The notes under the pieces were generated by a model that saw only the letters and a list, made by a program, of their open reading frames with translations, had not been told where the DNA came from and did not search any database. Position numbers and translations under genes: made by a program. A stretch of DNA of 64,000 nucleotides from JBFWVD01 sp050246915 (GTDB taxonomy: Bacteria > Actinomycetota > Acidimicrobiia > Acidimicrobiales > Ilumatobacteraceae), in NCBI GenBank assembly GCA_050246915.1, contig JBFWVD010000025.1, positions 1 to 64,000 on the forward strand, read 5' to 3'. Shown here piece after piece: positions 40,203 through 48,095 of the stretch. Position 1 is the stretch's first letter. Each line of letters opens with the position of its first letter.

Positions 40203-40520
40203 ATGGAGCTGTGGGAGCGATATCAATCCGAGGTGTCGTGTCCGACATGTGGGGCGCCGATCGGTGAGCGATGCGATCTCCCCGACGAGCTCGTGCACCC
40301 GGCTCGCGCCGATGCGTGGGCCGAGCTGCATCCCGCTGACGTGTCCGTGCCGAAGTCGGCTCGCACCACTCGATCAGCGGTGAAGTCGGTGCGATGCCCT
40401 CGTTGTGGGGCCCGGCCGGAGTCGAACTGCTGGGGTGCAGAAGGTCCGCGGTCGTCCGCGCATCTCGATCGTCACGCCGCCGCGTTGGCCGCAGGCGCCC
40501 CGCGCCTTCGTAGTCGCTGA
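40203..40520 (+). CDS. Protein with two zinc-finger-like CPxCGA repeats
   Basis: A 105-residue protein with two copies of a Cys3-His module: CPTCGAPIGERCDLPDELVHPARADAW (about residues 13-40) and CPRCGARPESNCWGAEGPRSSAHLDRH (about 64-92). The same module occurs in small actinobacterial and phage proteins annotated as zinc-finger domains with probable nucleic-acid binding. Function is unknown. Lone modules are common in phage genomes, so its presence fits the accessory nature of this stretch. Confidence 0.7.
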   Translation: MELWERYQSEVSCPTCGAPIGERCDLPDELVHPARADAWAELHPADVSVPKSARTTRSAVKSVRCPRCGARPESNCWGAEGPRSSAHLDRHAAALAAGAPRLRSR

Positions 40521-40545
40521 ATCCTGGCGTCGGGTCGCGCTGACC

Positions 40546-40941
40546 TCAGCCGCGGATCACTTCGATCGAGCATCGGGGCCCCGCTGCGGTGGCGAGTCGG
40601 GAGTCGAGCGTGAGGAGCGTTGCGTCGAATGCCTCAGCGAGGGCCACGTAGAACGCGTCCCAGCTCCTGACAGTTCCTCGCAGCTCCCAAGCGCGGGCGA
40701 GGAAGGGTCGGTGGCTGTACCGATCTCCGGGCCAGTCGCGAAGGTCCCCGACAGCTTGAGATGCGGCGGTCTCGTCGAGCAGGCCACGAAGCTGGTGGGC
40801 CCGGATCACGCCGAGCACTTCCGCGTCGATGACATGGGGCGCAGCGTGGTCGGTGTCGTGGAGCAAACGCTGACGGATCGCTTCCGCTGCGCTCGTGTCC
40901 GCTTTGACCTCGAAGAGGCATGAAGCGTCAACGACCCGCAT
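40546..40941 (-). CDS. PIN-domain VapC-like toxin
   Basis: A 131-residue PIN domain. Acidic residues of the active site are visible: the N-terminal Asp in RVVDASCLFE, Glu in HVIDAEVLGVIR, Asp in SWDAFYVALAEAF and Asp in LLTLDSRLA. VapC toxins cut RNA and are held by a VapB antitoxin. Upstream, in the same strand, only a 36-residue frame overlapping it by 14 bases is found, and it does not look like a full VapB. Confidence 0.85.
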   Translation of the reverse strand: MRVVDASCLFEVKADTSAAEAIRQRLLHDTDHAAPHVIDAEVLGVIRAHQLRGLLDETAASQAVGDLRDWPGDRYSHRPFLARAWELRGTVRSWDAFYVALAEAFDATLLTLDSRLATAAGPRCSIEVIRG

Positions 40942-41038
40942 CAGGCCACGGACCCCTGAGGTCGTCGAGCGCCTCTTGGACCTGCAGGTGGGTGATCGCT
41001 GATGGTCGCCGACGTGTGCGCTGACCTATCCTGGTCAT
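40928..41038 (-). CDS. Possible truncated or short antitoxin frame of VapC
   Basis: A 36-residue frame (MTRIGQRTRRRPSAITHLQV...) that ends inside the VapC start, overlapping by 14 bases. Its position is that of an antitoxin gene and its C terminus is helical. No ribbon-helix-helix or Phd/AbrB motif is visible, so it may be a remnant, a very short inhibitor, or chance. Confidence 0.35.
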   Translation of the reverse strand: MTRIGQRTRRRPSAITHLQVQEALDDLRGPWPDAGR

Positions 41039-41113
41039 TGACCCCGGTGCACCCCGGGTGTCCCATCGCGGGGACGAGATCGGTGGGGGCGACCGTCGCG
41101 AATGGAGGAGCCG

Positions 41114-41404
41114 ATGGGGTTCGTTCAGGCCATCAAGGTGTCCACGACGAGATACGCAGAGCTCGATGCCGCCCATGAGGAGTGGCTGAAGGCGACGGAG
41201 GGGCAGCGCACCGTGTCCCGGGAGATGATCTGCGAGAACCGCGACAAGCCGGGCGAATACTGGATCATCGTTGAGTTCCCGTCGTATGACGACGCCATGC
41301 GCAACAGCGACCTGCCGGCCACGAATCGCATCGCCGAGCAGATGGCGAAGCTGTGTGATGGGCCACCCGAGTTCTTCAATCTGGACGTGCGCCGCCGCGA
41401 CTGA
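41114..41404 (+). CDS. Small dimeric alpha/beta-barrel-like protein
   Basis: A 96-residue protein with the strand-helix-strand pattern of the antibiotic-biosynthesis-monooxygenase-like fold (GFVQAIKVSTTRYAELDAAHEEW, EYWIIVEFPSYDDAMRNSDLP). Function is unknown. The ATG at 41114 is preceded by GGAGGAG; the in-frame ATG at 41102 overlaps that site and is less likely. Confidence 0.65.
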   Translation: MGFVQAIKVSTTRYAELDAAHEEWLKATEGQRTVSREMICENRDKPGEYWIIVEFPSYDDAMRNSDLPATNRIAEQMAKLCDGPPEFFNLDVRRRD

Positions 41405-41502
41405 ACGGCGGTGGGCGCGAACGCCCACGATCATCATCGGGAACGAGGACCGCGAGTGTCCGATCATCATCGCGGTGGATGCATCGTCGCAGCGATCGTC
41501 GG

Positions 41503-41508
41503 TACAAA
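41503..41508 (+). promoter_or_regulatory. -10 element of the serine-hydrolase gene (leaderless)
   Basis: TACAAA, six bases before the ATG at 41515. Confidence 0.3.
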
Positions 41509-41514
41509 AGAGTC

Positions 41515-42960
41515 ATGGCCAGTACCGGGCGACGCATGCCCATCACATCGATTGCCGGGATGGTGTTGATCTTGGGGGTGATGGCATCGAGCTGCAGTGA
41601 CTCGAGCAGTGACTCGAGCGATGACTCGGGCGGCGGCAGCACCACGGCCTCAGTGACGATCGCGGCGTCGACGGCTTCGTCGACAGTGCCATCGACGAAG
41701 ACGTCGGCTGTCACAACTGTCGATCTACCGGCAACGCCCGCCGGTGAACAGCTGACCTGGGTGCTGCGCTCGGCGGCCACTGCCTATGATGCCGAGTTCG
41801 AAGCGCGATTTAGCCCAGCGTTCTTCGCGCAGGCGCCGGTCGACGCTCTGCGCCAGCAGATCGCCGCCGCGGGCGTCACCGGAGTCGTCGAGATCGTCGC
41901 GTCCCAGCCCACAGAACTCATCGTCCTCGCCGACTCCGCCGCTGGTCGTGTGGCCATCACCATCACGGTCGATGCCGCGGCACCACACCGCATCCTGGGT
42001 CTCCTCGCTCAACCCGGCGAGCTGCCCGAACCACCCACGACATGGGCTGAGGTCGACAGCCGTCTGCGTGCTACCGCCCCCAACACGGCCTATCTGGCTG
42101 CAGAGGTCGGGAAGGACGGTTCGGTCACAACACTGCATGCGTCGAAGGCCGATGACTCGGTGCCGCTCGGATCGGCCTTCAAGCTCTACGTCCTCGGCGC
42201 GGTGGTCCGCTCCGTCGAGTCCGGCGCGCTCACCTGGGACCGGCAACTCACCATCACCGACGCCATCAAGAGTCTGCCGTCGGGCGAACTCCAAGATCGC
42301 ACGACCGGCAGCACGGTGACCGTGCGCGAAGCCGCCGAGAAGATGATCCAGATCAGTGACAACACCGCGGCAGATCTCTTGGCCACCACCGTGGGTCGCG
42401 ATGCGGTGGAGCAGATGCTGGAGCCGATGGGTATGGGCGCGGCCAGCCGTCAACGAACGTTGCCGTTCCTCACCACGCGACAGCTGTTCACCTTGAAGTG
42501 GGGTGGCGGAGCGGAATCGGTGGCCCGCTACAGCGCGGCATCAACCGAGGAACGACGAGCTTTGCTGGCCACCATGACGGACCGACTCCCCGGGCCCAAC
42601 GACCTCGACCCGAGCGTCCCGAATGCGATCGACTCCATCGAGTGGTTCGCCACCCCAGCAGAGATCGTCGCCGCACATGCATGGTTGGACGCGTATCGAT
42701 CCAAACCGGGCTACGAAGCGCTCGACACCATCTTGGGGTCCAACCCGGGCGTGCCGGTCAGCACGGATGTCTGGTCGTCGTCGGCGTTCAAGGGCGGCAG
42801 CGAGCCGGGCGTGGTGTTCCTCGGGTGGTTGCTGCACCGCAACGACGGGCGCGTCTTCTCGGTGGTCGTTTCCGCATCGGACACCCGCGCCGCGGTCGAC
42901 GAACTCGAAGCAGCATCGATCGGGCAGGGCATCATCGAGCTGCTGGGAGAACAGCCCTGA
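41515..42960 (+). CDS. Class A beta-lactamase-like serine hydrolase lipoprotein
   Basis: About 481 residues. A signal peptide with lipobox-like GVMASSC is followed by a Ser/Thr-rich tether and an N-terminal domain to about residue 190. The catalytic domain has SxxK as GSAFK, SDN as ISDN and a KTG equivalent KGGSEPG. These are the three penicillin-binding/class A beta-lactamase motifs, with KGG instead of KTG. It could hydrolyse beta-lactams or act on cell-wall peptides or esters; an Ω-loop Glu was not identified with confidence. The start at 41515 is preceded by TACAAA. Confidence 0.82.
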   Translation: MASTGRRMPITSIAGMVLILGVMASSCSDSSSDSSDDSGGGSTTASVTIAASTASSTVPSTKTSAVTTVDLPATPAGEQLTWVLRSAATAYDAEFEARFSPAFFAQAPVDALRQQIAAAGVTGVVEIVASQPTELIVLADSAAGRVAITITVDAAAPHRILGLLAQPGELPEPPTTWAEVDSRLRATAPNTAYLAAEVGKDGSVTTLHASKADDSVPLGSAFKLYVLGAVVRSVESGALTWDRQLTITDAIKSLPSGELQDRTTGSTVTVREAAEKMIQISDNTAADLLATTVGRDAVEQMLEPMGMGAASRQRTLPFLTTRQLFTLKWGGGAESVARYSAASTEERRALLATMTDRLPGPNDLDPSVPNAIDSIEWFATPAEIVAAHAWLDAYRSKPGYEALDTILGSNPGVPVSTDVWSSSAFKGGSEPGVVFLGWLLHRNDGRVFSVVVSASDTRAAVDELEAASIGQGIIELLGEQP

Positions 42961-42966
42961 CGATGA

Positions 42967-43422
42967 TCAGTCGATGAGGTCCAGCACGATGACCGGGATG
43001 TCGCGATCGGTGCGTGCCTTGTAGTCATCGAATGGTGGGTAGACGCCCAGCATCAACGCCCACAACTGCTCGCGCTCGTCGCCGTGTGCCTCGCGGGCGC
43101 GTGCTCGGCGGGGTCCGCTGCCGACGCGCACCTCGCACTCCGGTTGGGCGAGGAGGTTCAGGTACCAATCGGGATGGCTGGGGTAGCCGCCCTTGGAAGC
43201 GATGATGCAGTAGCTGTTGCCGGTGACGCCGTAGACGAGCGGCGAATGGCGGGGCTCACCACTGCGACGTCCCGTGGTGGTGAGCAGCAGGGTGGGAACG
43301 ACGCCAGGTACACCGGCTCGTGTCGAGTCCCACATGTGGGCGGCGGCGGGATCGGTGAGATACAGCTCGGTGTGCCCCGGCACCCACGATGGCGTGCGCC
43401 ACACCCATTCCTTGTCGGCCAT
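42967..43422 (-). CDS. Nitroreductase-type (Ddn-like) deazaflavin-dependent protein
   Basis: A 151-residue protein of the Ddn family. VVPTLLLTTTGRRSGEPRHSPLVYG and YCIIASKGGYPSHPDWYLNLLAQPECEV are the family blocks that bind F420. Members reduce nitroaromatics or quinones with F420H2; the physiological substrate is unknown. The ATG at 43422 has GGGGAGGAC upstream. It fits the other F420-linked genes in the window. Confidence 0.9.
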   Translation of the reverse strand: MADKEWVWRTPSWVPGHTELYLTDPAAAHMWDSTRAGVPGVVPTLLLTTTGRRSGEPRHSPLVYGVTGNSYCIIASKGGYPSHPDWYLNLLAQPECEVRVGSGPRRARAREAHGDEREQLWALMLGVYPPFDDYKARTDRDIPVIVLDLID

Positions 43423-43518
43423 GGCCGTGTCCTCCCCGTTCAACCCGTACTGGTCGATGCTCGCAGCCCGACGATGGCAGCTCGCCGCTGTCGGGAATCG
43501 CTGCGTTTGTCGTCCACC

Positions 43519-43524
43519 TAGAGT
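43519..43524 (+). promoter_or_regulatory. -10 element of the dehydratase pair (leaderless)
   Basis: TAGAGT, nine bases before the ATG at 43534. Confidence 0.35.
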
Positions 43525-43533
43525 GCCAGATGT

Positions 43534-44001
43534 ATGGAACTGCATGTTTCGGACGAGGCGAGGACCCGAGTCGGGACGGTGCTCGAACGACGCACCGGTG
43601 ACCCGGTGAGCCTGCGCCATCTGCGCGAGTACCTCATCGGAACCGACGACCGAGAGGTGTTCTACGACCTCGACTCGGCGGGTCCCATCATCACACCGCC
43701 GTTGTTCTTCTTCGCCGCCATGCGCGAGGTGGTCTACGAGTCCGAGTTGTACGAGGACGGGCAGCACAAGACGACCGGGGTTGCGGGCATCGAAGGACGC
43801 ACGCTCGAGGGCGGGACGGCGTACAAGCTGCACCATCCGTTGTACGTCGGTGATGTGCTGACGGTGGAGAAGAAGCTCACTTCGATCGAGGAGAAGAGCG
43901 GACGCAGCGGCCCCATGGCGATCGTGATCACCGACAGCACTTTCACCAACCAGCGCGGCGAGCTCGTCGCTGAACTCACCCACACGATCATCTTCCGGTG
44001 A
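43534..44001 (+). CDS. FAS1-type dehydratase-domain protein (MaoC N-like)
   Basis: A 155-residue hot-dog-fold protein of the FAS1-like dehydratase type. FYDLDSAGPIITPPLFFFAA, GGTAYKLHHPLYVGDVLTVEKKLTSIEEKSGRSGPMAIVITDSTFTNQRGE match the mycobacterial HadA/HadC-like N domain. It likely pairs with the next gene as an enoyl/hydroxyacyl-CoA dehydratase. The two overlap by four bases. Confidence 0.82.
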   Translation: MELHVSDEARTRVGTVLERRTGDPVSLRHLREYLIGTDDREVFYDLDSAGPIITPPLFFFAAMREVVYESELYEDGQHKTTGVAGIEGRTLEGGTAYKLHHPLYVGDVLTVEKKLTSIEEKSGRSGPMAIVITDSTFTNQRGELVAELTHTIIFR

Positions 44002-44435
44002 CTGCCATGACGCAACCAACTCTCCGATCCGCCGCGCTGGTGCACGCTGGCGATGAACTCCCACCGTTCGACAAGCACGTCACCATCGTGACCAACTTCT
44101 TGTTCGGCGTTCCGTTCTGGACTGCGCATCGCCTGCACTACGACACGATCTCGGCTCAGGAGGATGGCTACGACGCACCGCTCATCCCCGGCGCGCTGAT
44201 GACGGCATACGCGTCACGGGTCCTGGTGGGTTGGGCCGGGCGGCCCGACGCGTTGCGGGAGCTCACGTCCCGCGCCACGGCGAGTGCCGTGGTGGGCGAG
44301 ACCATCTCCATTCGCGGCACTGTTCGCTCGATCGAAGCCACGGCCAACGGCGCACTCGCGACCTGCGATCTCACGGTCTCGAGTGGTGAGCGCGCGTTGA
44401 TGTCGATCACCGGTGTGGTCGAGCTGGCGCTCTGA
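43998..44435 (+). CDS. MaoC-like / hot-dog-fold dehydratase subunit
   Basis: A 145-residue hot-dog-fold protein. FWTAHRLHYDTISAQEDGYDAPLIPGALMTAYASRVLVGW covers the region where MaoC hydratases have the catalytic Asp and His; here His is in AHRLHYD and Asp in YDAPLIPG. It should form a heterodimer with the preceding protein. The GTG start overlaps the upstream stop (GTGA). It may act with CoA esters such as those handled by the nearby acyl-CoA genes. Confidence 0.78.
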   Translation: MTAMTQPTLRSAALVHAGDELPPFDKHVTIVTNFLFGVPFWTAHRLHYDTISAQEDGYDAPLIPGALMTAYASRVLVGWAGRPDALRELTSRATASAVVGETISIRGTVRSIEATANGALATCDLTVSSGERALMSITGVVELAL

Positions 44436-44450
44436 CGGGTCGACACCACC

Positions 44451-45083
44451 ATGGCCACCGAGATCTCGTCGCTCATCGCGGCGCCGACCACAGCACTGCT
44501 CCTCAACGAGGTTCAACCCCCGATGGTGAGCGGCGAGAGCGCGCTGGGCATCGCCGGCGCCACGATCCTGCCGAACATCGTGCGCCTCGTCGATGTGGCT
44601 CGTGAGGCGGGTGTGCAGGTGATGCACTGCGTGAAGGTGTTCCGAACCGACGCGCTGGCGCGCAACCGCAACACTCCGCTGTATCGCCGCATGGGTGTGC
44701 TGCCGGACGGGCCGGTCACACCGGACAGCACGCCGGTGCCCGGCTCGTTCCCGGCGCCCGAAGTGGGGCCCGACGAACGCGACCTCGTGATGACCCGCTT
44801 GCACGGCATGGGTGCGGTCACCGATACCGGTGTGGTACCCGTGCTGCGCAACCTGGGTATCACCACCGTGGTCGTCGTCGGCGTGTCGCTCAACGTCGGG
44901 GTGCTCAACACCGCGATGGACCTCATGAACCACGCGTTCGAAGTGGTGGTGCCTCGCGACGCTGTCGTCGGGTTGCCGGAGGAATACGGCCGCATGGTGA
45001 TCGACCACACGCTCAAGGCGATCGCCACCATCACCACCACCGACGCCGTGGTCGACGCGTGGCAGGTTTCTGCGCGACGCTGA
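44451..45083 (+). CDS. Isochorismatase-fold protein lacking catalytic residues
   Basis: A 210-residue member of the isochorismatase/cysteine-hydrolase fold. The N terminus TALLLNEVQPPMV stands where enzymes have ALLVIDMQ, so the catalytic Asp is Glu. The Cys loop reads VVGVSLNVGVLNTAMD, where enzymes have GxxTxxCV, so the nucleophilic Cys is missing. It belongs to a non-Cys subfamily known in mycobacteria and its role is unclear. It follows the dehydratase pair by 15 bases, probably in the same operon. Confidence 0.78.
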   Translation: MATEISSLIAAPTTALLLNEVQPPMVSGESALGIAGATILPNIVRLVDVAREAGVQVMHCVKVFRTDALARNRNTPLYRRMGVLPDGPVTPDSTPVPGSFPAPEVGPDERDLVMTRLHGMGAVTDTGVVPVLRNLGITTVVVVGVSLNVGVLNTAMDLMNHAFEVVVPRDAVVGLPEEYGRMVIDHTLKAIATITTTDAVVDAWQVSARR

Positions 45084-45113
45084 CGTCACATCGCAATCGA
45101 GGGGGGAGCGTCG

Positions 45114-46049
45114 ATGCTCAGTGGCAAGCGCGTGTTGATGACCGGCATCACCGGACAGGTCGGAGCGTCGATTGCGTCAATCCTGGCGCCGCACAACGAG
45201 ATCGTGGGCATGGCTCGCTATTCCAAGGCCGGATCGCGCGAGGCGGTCGAGGCCATCGGGGTCACGCCACTGCATTGCGACTACACGCAAGGCAACTTCG
45301 AGGGCATCGCCGATGACTTTGACTATGTCGTGCACCTCGCCGCTGACACGTGGCCTGTCGACATGGAAACCGGCATCAAGCAGAACGCCGAAGGCACAGG
45401 TTTGTTGTTCAACCATTTCCGCTCGGCCAAGGCGTGGATCTACGTCTCGACCACCGGCGTGTACTGGGATCATCCGGACCCCTGGTACGAGTACAAGGAG
45501 ACCGACCGTCTCGGTGGGAGCACGCGCCTGACCACCCGCTTCCCGTACGGCACCACCAAGTTCGCCGGCGAGACCGTGGCGCGCACCTTGTCGCGCATCC
45601 ACAACGTGCCGGTCACCATCCCTCGGCTCAACTGGTCGTACGGGAAGATGGGCACGGGTGGACTGCCGTCGATGATCGCCGATCAGCTCCTGGCCGGTAC
45701 GCCCATCCGCATCAATCCCGACTGGGAGATGGTGGGCAGTCCGATCCACGAGGACGACCTCTCCAACCACATCGAAGGTTTCCTGGATGGGGCGACCGTT
45801 GGCGGCACGGTGACGAACTGGGCCGGTGACGATGCGGTGTCGGTCGAGCAGATCGTTCCCTGGCTCGCCGACCTCATGGGCCTCGAGTACAGCTTCGATC
45901 CTCAGCGCGAAGCGTGGGCCTATCCCCGTGCTACCGACAACACGGTGCGTCGGTCGTTGGTCGGGGAGTGCACGGTGAAATGGCAGGACGGCTTTCGCCG
46001 CGTCATCGCCGAGCGCCATCCCGAGGTTCCGTTGAAACCGTCGGTGTGA
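45114..46049 (+). CDS. NAD-dependent epimerase/dehydratase (extended SDR)
   Basis: A 311-residue extended short-chain dehydrogenase. Cofactor motif TGITGQVG is near residue 10, the Asn/Ser region is YVVHLAADTWPVD and YVSTTGVYWDH, and the catalytic YxxxK is YGTTKFAGETVA. The substrate is unknown; the family acts on nucleotide sugars and hydroxyacyl compounds. GGGGGGAGC precedes the ATG. It follows the isochorismatase-like gene by 30 bases and may end that operon. Confidence 0.87.
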   Translation: MLSGKRVLMTGITGQVGASIASILAPHNEIVGMARYSKAGSREAVEAIGVTPLHCDYTQGNFEGIADDFDYVVHLAADTWPVDMETGIKQNAEGTGLLFNHFRSAKAWIYVSTTGVYWDHPDPWYEYKETDRLGGSTRLTTRFPYGTTKFAGETVARTLSRIHNVPVTIPRLNWSYGKMGTGGLPSMIADQLLAGTPIRINPDWEMVGSPIHEDDLSNHIEGFLDGATVGGTVTNWAGDDAVSVEQIVPWLADLMGLEYSFDPQREAWAYPRATDNTVRRSLVGECTVKWQDGFRRVIAERHPEVPLKPSV

Positions 46050-46217
46050 ACACGCGCGGTTCGCTCGCTGGCTGGTGCCGTGAAGGTGCGGAGAGCCCAG
46101 ATCGTGTTGTGTTCACCGCAGCGGATGGACGTGCCCGCGATCGCCAAGATTGCGTTCGCGTCTGAGGACCGGGTGCGTGAAGTGATCCACAACTTCAACG
46201 CTGACGGGTTCGGCTCG
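46050..46217 (+). pseudogene. Remnant of an IS630-family transposase (N-terminal helix-turn-helix)
   Basis: The frame reads ...VKVRRAQIVLCSPQRMDVPAIAKIAFASEDRVREVIHNFNADGFGSL, very like the N-terminal DNA-binding part of IS630 transposases (RRAQIVLLSAQGMDVPAIA... HNFNADGFDSL). The DDE catalytic domain is absent and the frame becomes unrelated afterwards. No terminal inverted repeats were recognised. It is a decayed scrap between the epimerase gene and the alpha/beta-hydrolase gene. Confidence 0.75.
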
Positions 46218-46238
46218 CTCGAGCGATGTCGAGCGCTG

Positions 46239-47120
46239 TCAACCGCTCGACAGCAGCGTGGGCAGCAGAGCGGCTGCGACTTCGGCCGGGCGTTCTTCAT
46301 GGCAGAACAGTCCGGCTCCGGGTAGGACCGTGAGCACCGCATCTGAGAATGTCGAAACCATCTCCCGGGCCCGGTCGACAGGGAAGAACTTGTCGTCCTC
46401 GCCCCACACGAGATGTACGGGCACCGTGATTCGTCGATGCAACTGTTCCAATTGGTCGACATGACGGTTCTCGAAGGTGCGCAGCACCTTCACCGCTGCG
46501 CGACGACGGGCCGGGTCTGTGGCGAGCGGTTGGAGGAAGAACTCGTCGAACTCACCGTCGAGGCGGGACCTGTCGACGAAAGCGTCACCGAGTACGAATC
46601 CGTTGCGGCGCAGCCGCGGCCGGCCGGCCAACCATCCCAATGATGAAGCGAAGCCTGGGAGGCCGCGGCTGGCCAGGAACAGCTTGAAGCGCCAGTTCAT
46701 GCCCTGGGGCTGCTCGGTGTCGATGAGCCCCATCGAGACGAGACGGGTATCGCCGGCCAGCGCATGTCGGGCGATCATCCCACCGCTGTCGTGGCCGATC
46801 GCGGCGAACCGCTCGAGGCCGAGCAACTCCACCACGCGGCGCACGGCACTGATGTGCTGGTCGATGGAGAGTTGGCTGTTCGGCGTGAAGCGGCTCGATC
46901 CCGCCCCGAGTAGATCGATGATGTGACAGGTCACGTGCTCGCTCAGATGGGGCAGCAAAGAACGGAACGTCGCACCGCTCACCGGCCAGCCGTGCACGAA
47001 CAACACGTCGGGGCCAGAACCGACGCAGCGGTATGCGACCTCGCCAGCTCCGACGTCGAGAAAGCGGTGGGGCTCGGCACGGAACAGGTCGGCTGCGTCC
47101 TGCGCGGTGAGTGAAGCCAT
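46239..47120 (-). CDS. Alpha/beta hydrolase (haloalkane-dehalogenase / epoxide-hydrolase-like)
   Basis: A 293-residue alpha/beta hydrolase. The oxyanion block is VLFVHGWPVSG, the nucleophile motif is AIGHDSGGMIA with Asp as nucleophile (as in dehalogenases and epoxide hydrolases, not esterases), the acid is probably in VWGEDDKFFPVDRA and the His is in AGLFCHEERPAEVA. Substrate is unknown. The start at 47120 has GGGAGG upstream. It is divergent from an XRE regulator that probably controls it. Confidence 0.85.
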   Translation of the reverse strand: MASLTAQDAADLFRAEPHRFLDVGAGEVAYRCVGSGPDVLFVHGWPVSGATFRSLLPHLSEHVTCHIIDLLGAGSSRFTPNSQLSIDQHISAVRRVVELLGLERFAAIGHDSGGMIARHALAGDTRLVSMGLIDTEQPQGMNWRFKLFLASRGLPGFASSLGWLAGRPRLRRNGFVLGDAFVDRSRLDGEFDEFFLQPLATDPARRRAAVKVLRTFENRHVDQLEQLHRRITVPVHLVWGEDDKFFPVDRAREMVSTFSDAVLTVLPGAGLFCHEERPAEVAAALLPTLLSSG

Positions 47121-47215
47121 TGGAGGACCTCCCGGGATGGTCGCGTCACCATCTCGCTGAACCCGGTCGTGCGCAACGAACAGCACAGGTAGGGGCGGAC
47201 TCGACGAGGGCGACG

Positions 47216-47221
47216 TAGCGT
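47216..47221 (+). promoter_or_regulatory. -10 element of the XRE gene (leaderless)
   Basis: TAGCGT, nine bases before the ATG at 47231. Confidence 0.3.
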
Positions 47222-47230
47222 CGATGAGCG

Positions 47231-48070
47231 ATGTCCCGCCCCGACCCACGATCAGGACTGATCCCGGCGCTCCTGAAGCAATGGCGGGCGCAGCGCGGTC
47301 TCAGTCAACTCGACCTTGCGGTGGCCGCCGAGGTCTCAGCGCGCCACGTGAGCTTCCTCGAGACGGGCCGCTCGCGCCCCAGCCCGGAGATGGTGCTTCG
47401 GCTGGGCGCGACCCTGGGCGTACCGCTCGAGCAGATGAACACCATGCTCGTCGCCGCAGGGCACGAACCCGTCTTCGACGAATCCACCGATGTCATGCCA
47501 GCGGCGGTGAACGACGCACTCGAGTTCTTGAAGTCCCATCATGAGCCCTATCCGCTCGTCGTGATCGATCGTGCGTACCAGGTGCTCGACCTGAACTGCG
47601 CTGCGCTGACCGTTCTGGGCGAAGTGCTCGGACTTCGTCCGTTCGACCTGCCGCCGGACCCATCCGATATCGCTGCCCTCGGGTTGAACCTGGCCCGCAT
47701 GGCGTTCGATCCGGCAGGCGCCCAGCCATACCTCGTCAACTTCGACGCCGTCGGTCGACAGCTGCTGTGGCGCATCGGGCGCGAGGCACTGGCCGATCCG
47801 CACGACGACCGGCTGCGCAGGCTGCTCGACGAGCTCATGGAGTTCCCGACCGTGTCACCGCAGTGGCGTGCCGTCGATCTCTCGGTGACCTCAGAGCCGG
47901 CTCTCGTGTTGCACTTGCGGCGCGGCCCACTCGATCTGCGCTTCCTCACCACGGTCACTGCGTTCCAGGCTCCCCAGAACATCGCCGTCGAGCGATTGCG
48001 CATCGAGCACTGGTTCCCCTACGACGAGGCGACGAAGGAAGCCTGCCGACAACTCGAGCGCGTGCGGTGA
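47231..48070 (+). CDS. XRE-family regulator with MmyB-like ligand domain
   Basis: A 279-residue protein. Residues about 8-72 are a helix-turn-helix (LIPALLKQWRAQRGLSQLDLAVAAEVSARHVSFLETGRSRPSPEMVLRL). Residues about 95-275 are the MmyB-like PAS-type domain (PYPLVVIDRAYQVLDLNCAALTVLGEVLG, FLTTVTAFQAPQNIAVERLRIEHWFP), which binds fatty acids in relatives. It likely controls the divergent alpha/beta-hydrolase gene, 110 bases away. Confidence 0.88.
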   Translation: MSRPDPRSGLIPALLKQWRAQRGLSQLDLAVAAEVSARHVSFLETGRSRPSPEMVLRLGATLGVPLEQMNTMLVAAGHEPVFDESTDVMPAAVNDALEFLKSHHEPYPLVVIDRAYQVLDLNCAALTVLGEVLGLRPFDLPPDPSDIAALGLNLARMAFDPAGAQPYLVNFDAVGRQLLWRIGREALADPHDDRLRRLLDELMEFPTVSPQWRAVDLSVTSEPALVLHLRRGPLDLRFLTTVTAFQAPQNIAVERLRIEHWFPYDEATKEACRQLERVR

Positions 48071-48095
48071 CATCGCTTCCATCCGTCTCAGCGCG

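Noticed and set aside
41595..41660. Short tandem repeat (GACTCGAGCAGT) in the serine-hydrolase gene
   Set aside because: It encodes the usual Ser/Asp-rich tether after a lipobox and needs no further explanation.
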